Shown: positions 20,735 through 31,328, counted from the first letter of the stretch. The stretch: DNA of 64,000 nucleotides from Psococerastis gibbosa (GCA_963971405.1 OZ020492.1:16584204-16648203); one strand, 5' to 3'. Numbers and translations are program-made. The notes: a model not told the origin generated them from the letters alone.

Positions 20735-20890
20735 ATTGACTTTATGCCGAAGAGACAGCCTCATATCCGAAATAGAGTATCAGGGAAGCAGTGAACTCAG
20801 TGGGACTCGAAAACACGATGTATGCCTCAAAGGGGCATCGTCATTACCACTACACTACGGGCTCCACCGCGTCCAGCTTTGACCTGATAC
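20735..20890 (-). mobile_element. tRNA-like SINE fragment in intron 1
   Basis: TGGGACTCGAAAACAC is a reverse B box, and ATTACCACTACACTACGGGC reads on the minus strand as GCCCGTAGTGTAGTGGTAAT, an A box. Together they make a degenerate tRNA-like promoter. Upstream text (ACTTTATGCCGAAGAGACAG) parallels the copy at 21585. Confidence 0.5.
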
Positions 20891-20935
20891 TCCATTTGAT
20901 GCTTATCGACCAATTTCATGTTGGTAATCAGGTTA

Positions 20936-21224
20936 GGCGCCCATTCCACCGACCGGCTAGGGCTATTTACAAAAACGGTGACGTGGTAGCAGACATTCAA
21001 GACTTTGTAATTAACATATCCCATGACGCCATTTTTTAATTTTAGTTAGTTTGTTTGTGATTTTACTCTGATCATTGATCAATTTTAACTATGGCATAGA
21101 GGAAAATAAACATTTCCGTCAATTCTGCAATGCGAGGTCGGTGGAAACCCCGCCTAAGTCTTGAATGTCTGCTACCACGTCACCGTTTTTGTTAATAGCC
21201 CTAGCCGGTCGGTGGAATGAGGCC
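20936..21224. mobile_element. TTA-flanked MITE (Harbinger-like), copy A, in intron 1
   Basis: Ends GGCGCCCATTCCACCGACCG and CGGTCGGTGGAATGAGGCC are inverted and flanked by TTA (20933-20935, 21225-21227), the duplication typical of PIF/Harbinger. Inside are CTAGGGCTATTTACAAAAAC and GGTGACGTGGTAGCAGACAT with inverted partners at 21160-21210. Part of the left arm has been replaced by unrelated sequence. Second copy at 49115. Confidence 0.75.
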
Positions 21225-21584
21225 TTAGCACAGCTAACTAACCTAAGGGTCGGCAACATGAGGTTGGCTCATCTCCATATGACCGGTTTTATACACAGAA
21301 ATTAAATATTTAATGAACATAGTACATCCAGATGGCCTGTGCATTCGTATTTTAAAGATACCTAATAAACTGTAAGGCGTTTCTTTCAAATGTGAATGCT
21401 ATCATTTTTTTTTAAATTTATTATTTGGGGCTGTGGCTCTTCTAACAGATCTAAATCTGGTTAGTTCGAAATTTGGTTCAGCTGCTAAAAAGGAATGCCG
21501 ACATCTGACCTAACAAAACAAGAACAAGTATTTTTTTTGCATAAAGGCAAAGCAAAGCTTTATTTTATTATCAATTTTAACACT

Positions 21585-21770
21585 AAATTGACTTTAGGTT
21601 GCAGTGGCAACCTCCTTATGACATTATATCCGAAATGGAGTATCAAGAATAAACTGTGCCTGATGGGACTCGAACTATACCTATTGATTCATGTCCGACT
21701 GAGGCATAGATCGTTGGTTCGAGTATTTTCTTGGTACTCAATTTCAGATATAATGTTTTTCTAGGCCTAT
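21585..21770 (-). mobile_element. tRNA-like SINE fragment in intron 1
   Basis: Resembles 20735-20890: TTGACTTTAGGTTGCAGTGG, CAACCTCCTTATGACA, GAAATGGAGTATCA and TGATGGGACTCGAACTATAC (reverse B box). Diverged. Confidence 0.45.
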
Positions 21771-22079
21771 AATGAAGAGCCGGGAAAGTAGGTCAAAGTG
21801 GAAAAAAAATGTAATTAACACACCTATGATGATTTGGTTTTGATTTATATAAAAAATCGTGTAGCTAGTGGAAAAAGGCACCGGATCAGTCATAATCATG
21901 TTAACACTACAAGGCGGATCAATTGAGTTCATTCGAGTGCCTCAGAAGTTCATAATTATTGGATGGTAATTGAAAACAACGGAGTTCCCCATTGTCGAAT
22001 GAAACATAGTCATTCAGCACTGTCAGTCTAGTTGAACAACAGCCCTGTTCGTTGGCTTAGTTTGGCTTTTTCATTTCAG

Positions 22080-22718
22080 GGGCAAGCGAGTTACATATAA
22101 GCAGTAGCACCACTTCAGAAGAGCCTGGAAATGAGGTTGGACTGCGTATCTGGGGGCATAATCTAATTCCACCCCTGAAACCAGCGTTGCATCTGGCCAC
22201 AGTTGAGGCAGCAGACATTGGCGAATTTGCCATTGCGTTGGAAGGGGACAACGTGGCTGCTGTTGGAGCAGTAGGGCCTGCAGGGATGGAAGTCGGGGTG
22301 GAAGCCGGGGCGGAATCCGGGGTGGAATCCGGGGGGGAATCCGATGTGGACGTCGGGGCTGAATCCGGGGTGGAATCTGGGGTGGAAGCTGAATTGGAAG
22401 ACGGGTTGGAAGCCGAGGAGATAGGCGGGGTTGAAGCCGTGGTGGAAGACGGGGCTGAAGCCGAGATGGAAGACGGGGTTGTAGCCGAGATGGAAGACGG
22501 GGTTGTAGCCGAGATGGAAGACGGGGCGGTGGCCGAGTTGGAAGACGGGGTTGAAGCCGAGATGGAAGATGGGGTTGAAACCGAGATGGAAGGCGGCTTT
22601 GAAGCCCAGATGGAAGACGGGGTTGAAGAGGAGGTGGAAGACAAAGGGGTGGAAGGGTGGGTGGAAGAGTGGGCGGAAGGCGGAGTGCAGCCGCTTCCAG
22701 TACCATCTCAACCTACAA
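22080..22718 (+). CDS. Myb/SANT-like DNA-binding protein, exon 2 (acidic repeat region)
   Basis: The acceptor TTTTTCATTTCAG is followed by GG, which completes the codon split at the exon 1 donor (G + GG, Gly), and the frame stays open to the donor ACAA|GTAAGT. The exon first encodes ASELHISSSTTSEEPGNEVG, then a low-complexity acidic stretch dominated by Glu, Gly, Val and Ala. It includes an 8-residue tandem unit (VVAEMEDG and variants) about six to eight times. Acidic regions like this can act in activation or protein contacts, but nothing here proves that. Long frames on the opposite strand are mirror artefacts of the repeat. Confidence 0.85.
22270..22665 (+). repeat. Coding minisatellite, ~24-bp unit
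   Basis: Units close to GGGGTTGTAGCCGAGATGGA plus AGAC repeat with a 24-bp period around 22450-22620, with shorter GGGGTGGAATCC-type units before. All length steps are multiples of three, so the reading frame of exon 2 is kept. Confidence 0.85.
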
Positions 22719-23239
22719 GTAAGTTCCCTTTAAGCATACGTATATTTCAATTGGGCATGATCGAAAGTTACTTTTCGAATTGATTTAAGGAATATTTCTT
22801 ATGCTTTATGCTAAATGGCTAGTCGTTTCAAATCTAATTTAAAAACCAGTTCTCCATGAAAAGTATAAAAATGTAACAGAGGATAACAAATTTCGCAAAT
22901 TCAATTCGAGTACCAAAAAATGAGAAAAGCATAGCTAACTTCACATTTTAGTAGGACAGCATTGGCAAAAGTAATATTTGCTTACTACATGGTGTATTAT
23001 AAAAATTAAACCAGAATTGAGAGACATAAGGTTAAAAAGATAAGTTTTAAATTAACTTCAAGTTCTCCACCTCTAGTAATCGACGCTGTGTACCAATTCC
23101 TAATGCCGTCTGATATCCATTATTCTCCTGCTTTGTTTGTTTGCTAAAAGGACAAATTTAATTTTAATTAATTAATTTCTGCTTACATCGGTCACAGCAT
23201 TATAAATTATTAATATCTGATTGTCTGTCGTGATTTCAG

Positions 23240-23463
23240 GGCTCTCATTAAAGCGTCGTAGTGAGAACGTCAATGGAAGAGCCGAGGGAGACAAATTAGT
23301 TAATCTGAGCATTGAATTCTGCGAGCTAAAGAAGAGATTTATAGCAGAAGAACACCAGGCAAAAATGGAATTTATAAAACGGCAGGGGGAGATGAAGGAA
23401 GAAGACCACTCCATTAAAATGGAAATTATCAAGGAGGTGCTAAGAAATACAAAAAAAACATAA
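23240..23463 (+). CDS. Myb/SANT-like DNA-binding protein, exon 3 (coiled coil, stop)
   Basis: The acceptor TCGTGATTTCAG precedes GG, completing the codon begun by the single A at the exon 2 end (AGG, Arg). The exon encodes LSLKRRSENVNGRAEGDKLV followed by a charged helix (EFCELKKRFIAEEHQAKMEF, IKRQGEMKEEDHSIKMEIIK) and TAA at 23461-23463. A C-terminal charged coiled coil is the usual partner of this DNA-binding domain in insects. AATAAA at 23604 could serve as the poly(A) signal. Confidence 0.85.
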
Positions 23464-24400
23464 TAGAAAAAACAACGAAAATTATCATTATATATGGGCG
23501 AATTTTGGGTTTTTCGACCCACTCGTACAATTAACCCATAGGCATAATTTCTTTATTTTTATATTTATTTACTCGTATTTAAAAAATATATATTTATTTA
23601 TTTAATAAATAAATCGGACACCCACAATACACGTTTTTGTTCAAGTCAAATTTCTCATGAAACATAGATTTTTTTTTTAATTTTAGGCGTAGGACTCTTT
23701 CGAGAATTTGCTCCGGTCGGTGGGTGTGTGCGGAGTTGTTAACTTATTTGGTTATTGTTGGTAGCTTCCGTTTGGAACGGTTCTCTTGTATTTGTCTATA
23801 GTTGTTTCATGACTCCAGTCTTGATAAGAAAGCTTAATGTTGCTGTGACCGGCTAACGTTTATCCCCAATTAAGCTTGGCGTGGTTTTGGTAACAAAAGT
23901 CTCACTATTTTGTATGTAGGGCATTCGGTAATTACTATCGATCATAAAAGGCATACTCTATTAGCAGAAAAAGAAATGGAAAAAATGTTACTCAACATTT
24001 TAATACACATGGCGCCGCGCCCGTTGGATGCCAGTGGTTTCGTAAATGTTTGAGTAGACATGACCACATATAGTATTAATTTAATTAATGTAGAGGCACA
24101 TTTCCTCTAAATTAGGGTGCCTTATTTATAGTTTTATAATAATAATAATATTAACAATTCGTATATTTTTCTAAAATGATTGGCGTAACAAATTATTCTG
24201 TAGGCCCCTTATTAACCCTTATGATCGAAATCTCATGAGAAATTAGACTCTTTACAACAATAACGTGTAGTGCAAGTGTCCAATTCGCTCAACTCCACAG
24301 GGTTTTTCAGGTGAGTGGTGACAAATTGCAAGGGTGTGTTTCCCACTCAATTTTCTGCAAAATTAACCCAATTGGCATAACTGAAAATGCACCGTTACGC
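23464..24400. other. 3' flank of the Myb/SANT-like gene, nothing else recognised
   Basis: AT-rich 3' region, then about 800 bp without supported features. Confidence 0.45.
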
Positions 24401-24700
24401 GGTGTCCACACTATGCCACGGTTGGCCATTGGCCAATACAATGTGGACGTGGCCGTCGGCATGTGTCGCTGATCCAACGGTTTGCCACAGAAAATCGCTG
24501 AAGAATCGCTCCATCAAAAGAAGCCTGTGAGAGCGGGTAGTGGGGACGCGCCAACAGTTGGCTCAACGCGGCACTCAGGTAAATCAACGAAGTAAATCCA
24601 CCTGACGTTACATTTTGCGGCTGAATGCCAACGCTTGGTGTGGATCAGATTTACCTCGTTGGCTTTGCCAACAGCCAACTCGGCATAGTGTGGAAGCCAC
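24401..24700. mobile_element. 300-bp MITE with CCACACTATGCC inverted ends
   Basis: The left end GGTGTCCACACTATGCC and right end GGCATAGTGTGGAAGCCAC are inverted. TTGGC motifs are inverted inside (CGGTTGGCCATTGGCC and GCCAACAGCCAACTCG). GC-rich relative to its flanks. No convincing target duplication, so class is open. Confidence 0.6.
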
Positions 24701-25004
24701 TTTATGGAGCTAGGAGCGTATTAAGGGTTAAATGTGGGGGAAATGCACGTGGTTGCAGGAAAATGCGTCCACCAATTGCAGATTGAAGCATTGAATATTA
24801 ACTAATTGACTAATTAAATTAAATTACCCATGATCGTTCAAGGCGATTATGTTTCCATAGCGCGAAATAATTTCAAAAGCGTGCATTTGACGCATTTTGT
24901 CGCAGTTCGGATTAATCACGTTGACGAGGGGGTGTCCAAAATTGCGTACGATGACGTAAAATAGAAGAGGGCAGCTCTCAAGATTAGCCTTGCCATCACC
25001 GGAC

Positions 25005-25170
25005 ATGGACATGTAGAGTAGTGGTAGGGACGACGATCCGAAAGGTTGTTAGTTCGAGCTACATTTTCTGGCCATGCTTCGGAGGGCATGTAATGATGTA
25101 AAGTCTAGAGAGGGTTTTATAGCCCAAACTCCGCTAGGTTGGCTGAGTAATATATGAAAATTCATTATTT
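25005..25170 (+). mobile_element. tRNA-like SINE family A, copy 1
   Basis: ACATGTAGAGTAGTGGTAGG (A box), GGTTGTTAGTTCGAGC (B box), CATTTTCTGGCCATGCTTCG, GAGGGCATGTAA, AACTCCGCTAGGTTGG, then a (TTTA)n-like tail. A family of at least seven copies in this window. Confidence 0.75.
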
Positions 25171-25475
25171 ATTTACTTATGTATCAAGGGTTTCGTTCCA
25201 AACGAAGGATTTTGAACTTTTCGAAATCGCATTCCACTTGCATCCAAAATAACGCTCAGCATTTATTAGTTACTAATTTAATTTTCCTCCCCTCGCACAA
25301 TAATGTATTGTATACATACAGTATGTAAGTAAGCGTTTATAAGTTGTGTCTCGGAGAGCACAATGTTTGGTAAGGTTCTCCAATATTATTTTCTTATGTA
25401 TTTCTTAGCATATGGAAAGGTTCGTGATAGTGTGTGACTACACCAATTCTCGGCCCTTGTTTGTATTGCACTGAG

Positions 25476-25856
25476 CAGTGGCGGAGCGTGCTTGTAAGAC
25501 GAGCAATGCCGCATTACTCTAAACAAATTGTATTTTTCTAATTTAAAAAAAAAAAAAATGTAATGTGTTAAGGCCTTCGTTGAAATCTATAGGAAGTCGC
25601 GGCAAATAAGATTGTAGGAGCATGATGTTTTCAACACAGTCTAAGAAAATTACGAATCTCGTCTAGTTTTTTTTTTTTTTAATTAGTTGGGGTATAGGTG
25701 TTACCTATGTGCACTTAACCCTTCTCTCATCACGGTAGAATTCAAATGATTTCCTTTTTGTTTTCAAATTTTTATTTTTTAAGAAGATTTCTTTTTTTTA
25801 AATTAAATAAATATTTGAAAGCATTACACTCGCAATTATCCCACGCTCCGCCAATG
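25476..25856. mobile_element. hAT-like MITE, 8-bp duplication (7/8)
   Basis: Ends CAGTGGCGGAGCGTG and CACGCTCCGCCAATG are inverted. The flanks are GCACTGAG (25468-25475) and GCACTCAG (25857-25864). Interior AT-rich with A and T runs; no transposase. Its CAGTGGCGG end is almost that of the element at 45253. Confidence 0.8.
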
Positions 25857-25945
25857 GCACTCAGTGGTGTTACAAAGAGTTCTATATGGGAGAAATGGGA
25901 CATTCAAGCGGGCCTATTTTTTGAATGCTGGGGCTACTTAGGCAG

Positions 25946-26150
25946 GACATGTAGAGTAGTGGTAGTTGGTTCGAGCCCCACACTGGCTTCATTTTATGGC
26001 TATGCTTCGAAGGCATATAAAGCAGGCGGTCCTAGTTGAGGGTAAGAGAGGGCTTTATAGCCCTAACTCCACTAGGTTGGCTTAGTAATAGAACAAGAAA
26101 AGTCCTTATTTATTTATTTTATTTTATTTATTTACTTAATGCCACGTCTC
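25946..26150 (+). mobile_element. tRNA-like SINE family A, copy 2 (deleted in the tRNA region)
   Basis: GACATGTAGAGTAGTGGTAG runs straight into TTGGTTCGAGCCCCACACTGG, so about 30 bp between the A and B boxes are missing. The rest (CTTCGAAGGCATATAAAGCA, GGCGGTCC, GGGCTTTATAGCCC, AACTCCACTAGGTTGGC) and the (TTTA)n tail are present. Confidence 0.7.
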
Positions 26151-26466
26151 CACCAGTATTGAAAAAGCTTGATGAATGTCCGAACGTCTCATCTCTTCTA
26201 TATAATACTCTAGTGTTACCGGTAGACAAATATTTCCTATTAGTTTATTAACATAAAAGCCTAGAATGTTCCTTATGTTTCGTCAGCAGTGCAGTTCACA
26301 TTTGTTGCATCCCACGTTGTTGTGTAACAATGACATTTTTTCATAACCGCTCATGCACAACAGTGTGTTCAATATAAATTTAGTTGTAATGACTCTAGGT
26401 ACTAGATATCCCACATCGGTATACTGAGAAACTGCGTCTTTATCCAACGTTATTAATTAATTGACT

Positions 26467-26625
26467 TCGATGGCCAGGTGGTAAAGTGCTTGCACTTGTG
26501 CGAGTCCTTACATGCCATGCGATCGGAGACGTGTCGTAACTCAACACGGGTACTAACTTACAGAGGCGGCTGAATAGGTCAATCGGATACATTCATTAAA
26601 TGGTTTGTATGCGATTTATCTTATT
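26467..26625 (+). mobile_element. tRNA-like SINE family C, plus copy
   Basis: TTCGATGGCCAGGTGGTAAA, GTGCTTGCACTTGTGCGAGT, GCGATCGGAGACGTGTCGTA, AGGCGGCTGAATAGGTCAAT, CATTAAATGGTTTGTATGCG, followed by A/T-rich tail. Confidence 0.7.
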
Positions 26626-27734
26626 AATTTATTTAATAAAAAAAATTAATGTTTATGTATTAATAAATGTTGTTTTTAATGTTAATGTTAGTAATTAATT
26701 AATGTTAAAAATTTTGTCATTTATAAATCTATAATGTTGTTATTTACACAGCATTTTTCGACAGTTTACATTCTTAACAAATAAGACTTAAACAGTTCAT
26801 ATTCTACGCTAAGGAATGTGGAAAGTAGAAAATGTTTTTAACAATGATTTATATACCTTCCAATGTTTATTTTTAATGTAGTGACTGGCATTGCTAAGTG
26901 GTAAATTTTAGGTCTATAATGCACTCATGGAAGTTAGAGAACTATTTTGCAAGTGATAATACGCATACATATTTAGTGTTAGCATGAAAACAAGACTTTA
27001 TAGTGTTATTGTTCGCGTTCTGTTTATTTTCAATAAAGTCGTTTTTCATTTCATTCATACGAGTCTGGGTCACAAAATATGACCTCAGTCAAAACGAAAT
27101 TGGAGAATCAACACAAACCTGGAATTGAAAGGATTCCAACTCACAATCTACGCCTTGCCAGAGTATTATGTTCCCACTGTACCACAATCCGCCACTTAAT
27201 AGAGTTCACTCGATCCTCCATATGCCCAACCTTTTTGTATAGGCGGGCCAAACCATTTTTTTTCTGTCATCCAGTGGGCTCACCTTAATTTAAAAAAAGC
27301 TCAGCCACGATGCAAGATTCCACTTCGGTATATAGTATCTTTGTGAAAAGTTGGTGGGAAGCCAACCTGTATACGATATTATAAGGAAATCATTGGAAAA
27401 ATAGCCGTGAAATATGGTGAGGTTTATACGCACTATGGTAGTATAATATAATTATAATTCGACAGATATTCATAAATCGGCAAACAAGGGGGCCAGGGTT
27501 TTTTCCACCGGGGGAAACTTTTGGGTAAAATAGGCATGAAATAGTGGGGGTTTAGACATTGTGACAGCAGTAAAAATACGATTACTAGCTCTTTCGTATA
27601 TCATGCTCTTCGACTAGATTCGTATTGTTAGACAGGTTAGCACAGTATACATGCATGTAACCAAGTCAATTTAATGCCAGTAATAAATAACATAACATAT
27701 AATATAAAAATTACACTGCCTTTTCTGTTAGACA
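26626..27734. other. Intergenic, nothing recognised
   Basis: About 1.1 kb, AT-rich, without supported genes or complete elements. Confidence 0.45.
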
Positions 27735-27962
27735 GCTGCGTAAATAAATAAATAAATATTTTTCTGTTACCGGTACATTATAAAATAAAAGTATAAAATA
27801 AAATCGTCAAAATCAGGTAGTTCTGTCATTGCCATTGTGCTAGTGCCTCAGTGACAGTGTAGAAAGCTTTCTCTAAGAGATGCTTTCTAAGCAATTTAGG
27901 GAAGTTAGAAGCATTTCTCGCCGCTCTTAGTTCAATCGGGAGTTTTCTAAAGTAGGTGAAAC
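27735..27962 (-). pseudogene. Non-LTR retrotransposon 3' end with (TTTA)n tail
   Basis: The minus strand encodes GFTYFRKLPIELRAARNASN, FPKLLRKHLLEKAFYTVTEA and LAQWQ, with a stop at 27826-27828. YF.KLP.ELR..RN...F...L...LL is the typical last block of many LINE polyproteins. A short 3' UTR and a (TTTA)n run complete the end. The same 3' end without coding sequence lies at 40565. Confidence 0.65.
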
Positions 27963-28072
27963 CTTAGTAGCTGTTTAACTATACGAATCTTGTCGGAGAC
28001 CATGGTATTGGGCAGCTATCCCCAAACTATGGTCCGCGGGCCATGAAGTGGCCCGCAGTTCTTTTTGATGTG

Positions 28073-28425
28073 TTGTTTCTAACGCCTGCTTTCAGCATTT
28101 CTGCTTTAAGCAACCCGGTCAGCCTGGCGGGGGGAGTGAGTCTGTTTGTTAACTTGAGGCACCCTAAGGGCAGACTCTGTCACCTCGGGGAAAGGGAAGT
28201 TGACTAACAGGGTGGACCTCCTGATTATAGTGGTTTCAGAACCACTTTGGGCACATGGTAAAGTCACACGATTAGATCGGAGGTGACCAGGACTCGACTT
28301 ATACTGCCTAAGCGCGTTATCATGTCCCGCCATGTTCCCCTGCCAACGCTGTGCACACTACCAAGTTGCCGCAGTTTGAAACATGCTCTGCTCTAATGGA
28401 ATCAACATGATAAGGCCTTTGGCTT
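28073..28425 (-). mobile_element. 5S rRNA-like SINE, copy C, with 15-bp target duplication
   Basis: Flanked by perfect GTTCTTTTTGATGTG repeats (28058-28072 and 28426-28440). On the minus strand it starts (AA)GCCAAAGGCCTTATCATGTT and matches copy B along its whole length, ending TTAGAAACAACA. The clean 15-bp duplication marks target-primed retroposition and a fairly recent insertion. Confidence 0.85.
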
Positions 28426-28506
28426 GTTCTTTTTGATGTGACCCTCGGTCTACCTGTCAAAAATAAAAAATTGTGGTGTATTGGCAACACTGACTAAGTT
28501 ACTAAC

Positions 28507-28668
28507 TTACTTACTAGCCAACGCCCATTCTTGGCAGGTTATCCATTTGGTGAACCGGTATCTTCCTGCTGTCTCCCGGAAGATGTCATCCGTTAGGTCT
28601 TCCCCGTCCTCTACCAGGGCTGGGTACTCGAATAGAAGCTCTGCATTCATTTCGTCTTCGTTACATAG
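28507..28668 (-). pseudogene. Probable LINE RNase H-terminal fragment
   Basis: The minus strand gives LCNEDEMNAELLFEYPALVE and DDIFRETAGRYRFTKWITCQ before a stop. This resembles the tail after RNase H in non-LTR polyproteins (C......E.LLFECPAL..... followed by a W-containing helix), with the expected H and C changed. Short and isolated, so only moderately sure. Confidence 0.5.
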
Positions 28669-28929
28669 TGGCGTAGATCGTGGGTTCTAATCCTAACTAT
28701 TCCCGATTTCTCTTGATCCTTGATTTCGGTTATGAAGAGGAAGTTCAGCCTCTTCAACCTAAGTCAATTTAATGTGTCAAACCACGATATACTACGAATA
28801 AAAATGTATAATGACCTCAATCTATAGTTAACGGCAATGGCTGTGAACATTTTAAACATAATTCCTGACAACACTTCCATGACCAGACACATATATTTTA
28901 ATATTGTATTTATTAACATATCAACAATA

Positions 28930-29170
28930 ATAGGTACATAGTACCTGTTTAACTTTGTAGAAAGTGCTACAGGCTTGGGAATTAGAGAAAGGAGGACATA
29001 GAAAAATGAACGGAATAATGGGATTCGAACTCGAGTAACCACCTTGCCGGGGTGGCATGTTGAGCACTGCAACGTCTTGTGATTTGGTGCAATCGTCATA
29101 ACACCCCACCTAGCTGAGGGCTCAGGTTCCCATCCCATTTTGCCATGTCTTCTTTTCTCTAAATTACACA
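28930..29170 (-). mobile_element. tRNA-like SINE fragment
   Basis: AATGGGATTCGAACTCGAGT is a reverse B box. CAACTTTGTAGAAAG-type text, GAGAAAGGAGGACAT and GAAAAATGAACGGAA match a second fragment at 49655-49780. Confidence 0.5.
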
Positions 29171-29534
29171 TAAGTTGGAGGAGGTAAGAGAAGGCATAAA
29201 ATCTGTATGTATCCCAAGTTAAGAAGTTTAACTTATGTTTATGGATCATTCACAGCGTACAGTGACATAATTGTTAATTGTTCGTAATACTGTTTTTAAA
29301 AAAATTGATGTATGGAAAGTAAATTAATTATAGTGATAATCTTGTATTTTTCCTGTCTTCTTATACCTTATACTGTATAAACTAACCATACGTTCCAAAT
29401 ATGATCGGTCTTCGTAACCAGTGTCTCCAACAAAAGGTATAAACGCTCTCGCAGGAAATCGCGCCTTTATGCCCGATACACACGGCCGACTCGCAAGCTC
29501 GCTGAGAAATTTGTCAATGCAGCATAAAAAACTT

Positions 29535-29700
29535 CGGCTTCGATGGCCAGATGGTAGCGTGCTTGTCCTTGTACGAGTTTTTATACACCTTGCGATCGGA
29601 GACGTGTCGTAGTTCAACTCAAGTTACCTAGTGAGGCGACTGAAGAGGTCAATCGGATACATTCATTAAATTGTTTGTATGCGATTAACCTTTTATAAAA
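29535..29700 (+). mobile_element. tRNA-like SINE family C, plus copy
   Basis: TTCGATGGCCAGATGGTAGC, GTGCTTGTCCTTGTACGAGT, TGCGATCGGAGACGTGTCGT, GGCGACTGAAGAGGTCAATC and CATTAAATTGTTTGTATGCG in family order. Confidence 0.7.
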
Positions 29701-30203
29701 ATAAAATGGATTGTTGGAGAACCACAGTCATCTTCAGAAGATTTCTGAGGGTATTGAAGCTGACCACATGCAAGTGCAGGGCTTTCCCCTCGACACACCC
29801 AGAACACGCCAGCGCATAGAAATCTTCTGAAGTAAACTCTGGGGTTTAGCACTAAACCATTCACCAATGACGAATCCCCTTTTCTCACATGACCAATGGC
29901 TCAGCGAGTCACCGTCTTGCCCGAATACTCTTTGCTCGTGAGTTGACCCACGATAACTTCAATTTAAAGATCAGCGTCGCATATACGTTCAGGTTGAAAT
30001 AGTTCTTCTTATTACAAGTCGTGGGAATGACAAGGTGCGACTTATTGACAAGCCAAGACAAGCCTGTATAGACCACCAATGGCAGGATGTTCGGGACAAG
30101 ACTCAGCAATCCACATAGGAAAGAACATAGCTTAAGGCAATACGCGCTAGACGAGTTGGTCAGGGAGAAACGAGTCCCTTCACCAATTTTTACTACGATA
30201 ATC
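29701..30203. other. Intergenic with a short inverted repeat
   Basis: CTTCAGAAGATTTCT near 29733 and AGAAATCTTCTGAAG near 29820 form inverted arms about 85 bp apart. A 113-aa minus frame (29909-30250) is unrecognised and overlaps the next repeat. Confidence 0.35.
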
Positions 30204-30810
30204 AGTAAACAAAATTGTCTCCTTAGTAACTTTGTAAAACTTGCTGTCACTCATTGTTAATAATAACTTTGTATAGTTTTACGTAATAAAATAAAATTAA
30301 AAAATACACAACCGGTTTCGGTTCACGCCATCGTCATGTTTAGTTGTTGAATTTAAATTATTTACTTTATGCGATGCTGTGTGTTATCCAGTGCTGGATT
30401 AACCCCCCCCCCCTGGGGGGGGGGGGGCACAAGATATGTGGGGGCCGTGGGTGCAACGGCAAACTCCTGAAAAATTCATAAATCTTCCAGCAAAACAAAA
30501 GAAAAACACATAATTTCCCACCAATTTCAAAACTTTTAATGTTTTTAAATTTTTATCTAAAAAAAATCTCGTTTCGGGGGGCTGGAATTTTAGTCATTTC
30601 TGGGGAGGGGCCCAAGTGCCCATGGGTTAATCCGGCACTGGTGTTATCCTGACAATGCGTTTTCCTTTGTTTTAGCTTGCATACCGTTTTGTTTTATCTG
30701 TTTTCAATCGCACTTGACGATGGCGCGAGCCGAAACCTGTTGTGTATTTTTTAATTTTATTTTATTACGTAATACTACACAAAGTCATTTTTAACAATGA
30801 GTGACGATAA
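30204..30810. mobile_element. Penelope-like foldback element 1 (interrupted by hAT MITE)
   Basis: The left arm contains TTACGTAATAAAATAAAATT, AAAAAATACACAACCGGTTT and CGGTTCACGCCATCGTCA; the right arm is its reverse complement (TGACGATGGCGCGAGCCGAA, ACCTGTTGTGTATTTTTTAA). Outer left sequence (TTGTCTCCTTAGTAACTTTG) matches the outer right end of element 2. Arms carry the hammerhead-like motif. The middle is only about 90 bp once the MITE at 30389 is removed. Penelope elements are known to have inverted as well as direct ends. Confidence 0.65.
30389..30640. mobile_element. hAT-like MITE with perfect 8-bp duplication, nested
   Basis: 252 bp; ends CAGTGCTGGATTAACCC and GGGTTAATCCGGCACTG; flanks GTGTTATC at 30381-30388 and 30641-30648. 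Removing it restores GCTGTGTGTTATCCTGACAA, which parallels the uninterrupted sibling at 31580-31625 (reverse complement GCTGTGTGTATCTCGACAAT). Interior carries paired poly-C/poly-G runs. Confidence 0.9.
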
Positions 30811-30887
30811 TCAGGATAACTGAATGCCCAATTAATATTTACGAATGTCACTTTAGTACAGGCAACGAACGCTCAAAAAAAGTTGTA

Positions 30888-31328
30888 GAGGGAGTTGTTT
30901 GGATCACCATTTTTGACTTCGTAACTTTGTTTAGACTAGTTAGGAGGTGAACATTTCAAAAGTCCTCACCCGTAGCCCTTAAGCCGGAGGGGGGGGGGCT
31001 TTGATGGTACAATTTTTTGGTTCTTCGCTTATATCTTGGAAACTGCGCGCCCCAGCGATATTTCCCTTCCATGCCAAATTAACACTGATTCGATTTGCTC
31101 TAAGTTATTTGGAGTTTTCGATATCTTACATAGTTTTCGAGATATCCGCTCCGGAAAGTCAGTAATTTTGGAAAAAAAACATTTTTCCGAGATAAAAGCG
31201 AAAAACCAAAAAATGGTACCTTCAAAGCCCGGCTCAAGGGCTCCGGGTAAGGGATTTTGATATGTTCACCTCCTAACTAGTCTAAACAAAGTTACGAAGT
31301 CAAAAATTGTGTTCCAAACAACTCCCTC
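30888..31328. mobile_element. TA-flanked full-length foldback MITE (Tc1/mariner-like)
   Basis: Between TA dinucleotides (30886-30887, 31329-31330) the element starts GAGGGAGTTGTTTGGA and ends TCCAAACAACTCCCTC. Inversion continues inward through TTTTTGACTTCGTAACTTTG, AGTTAGGAGGTGAAC and GGTACAATTTTTTGGTT, so almost the whole 441 bp can fold back. A 74-aa plus frame inside is incidental. Confidence 0.8.

Noticed and set aside
22057..22711. Three long minus-strand frames (182-211 aa) opposite the Myb/SANT-like exon 2
   Set aside because: They are reverse readings of the 24-bp coding minisatellite (Pro/Ser/His/Leu monotony). The plus-strand frame has matching splice sites and phases.
27079..27288. 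69-aa plus frame near 27.1 kb as a gene
   Set aside because: Unrecognised composition and no start or exon signals; likely chance or an eroded repeat.
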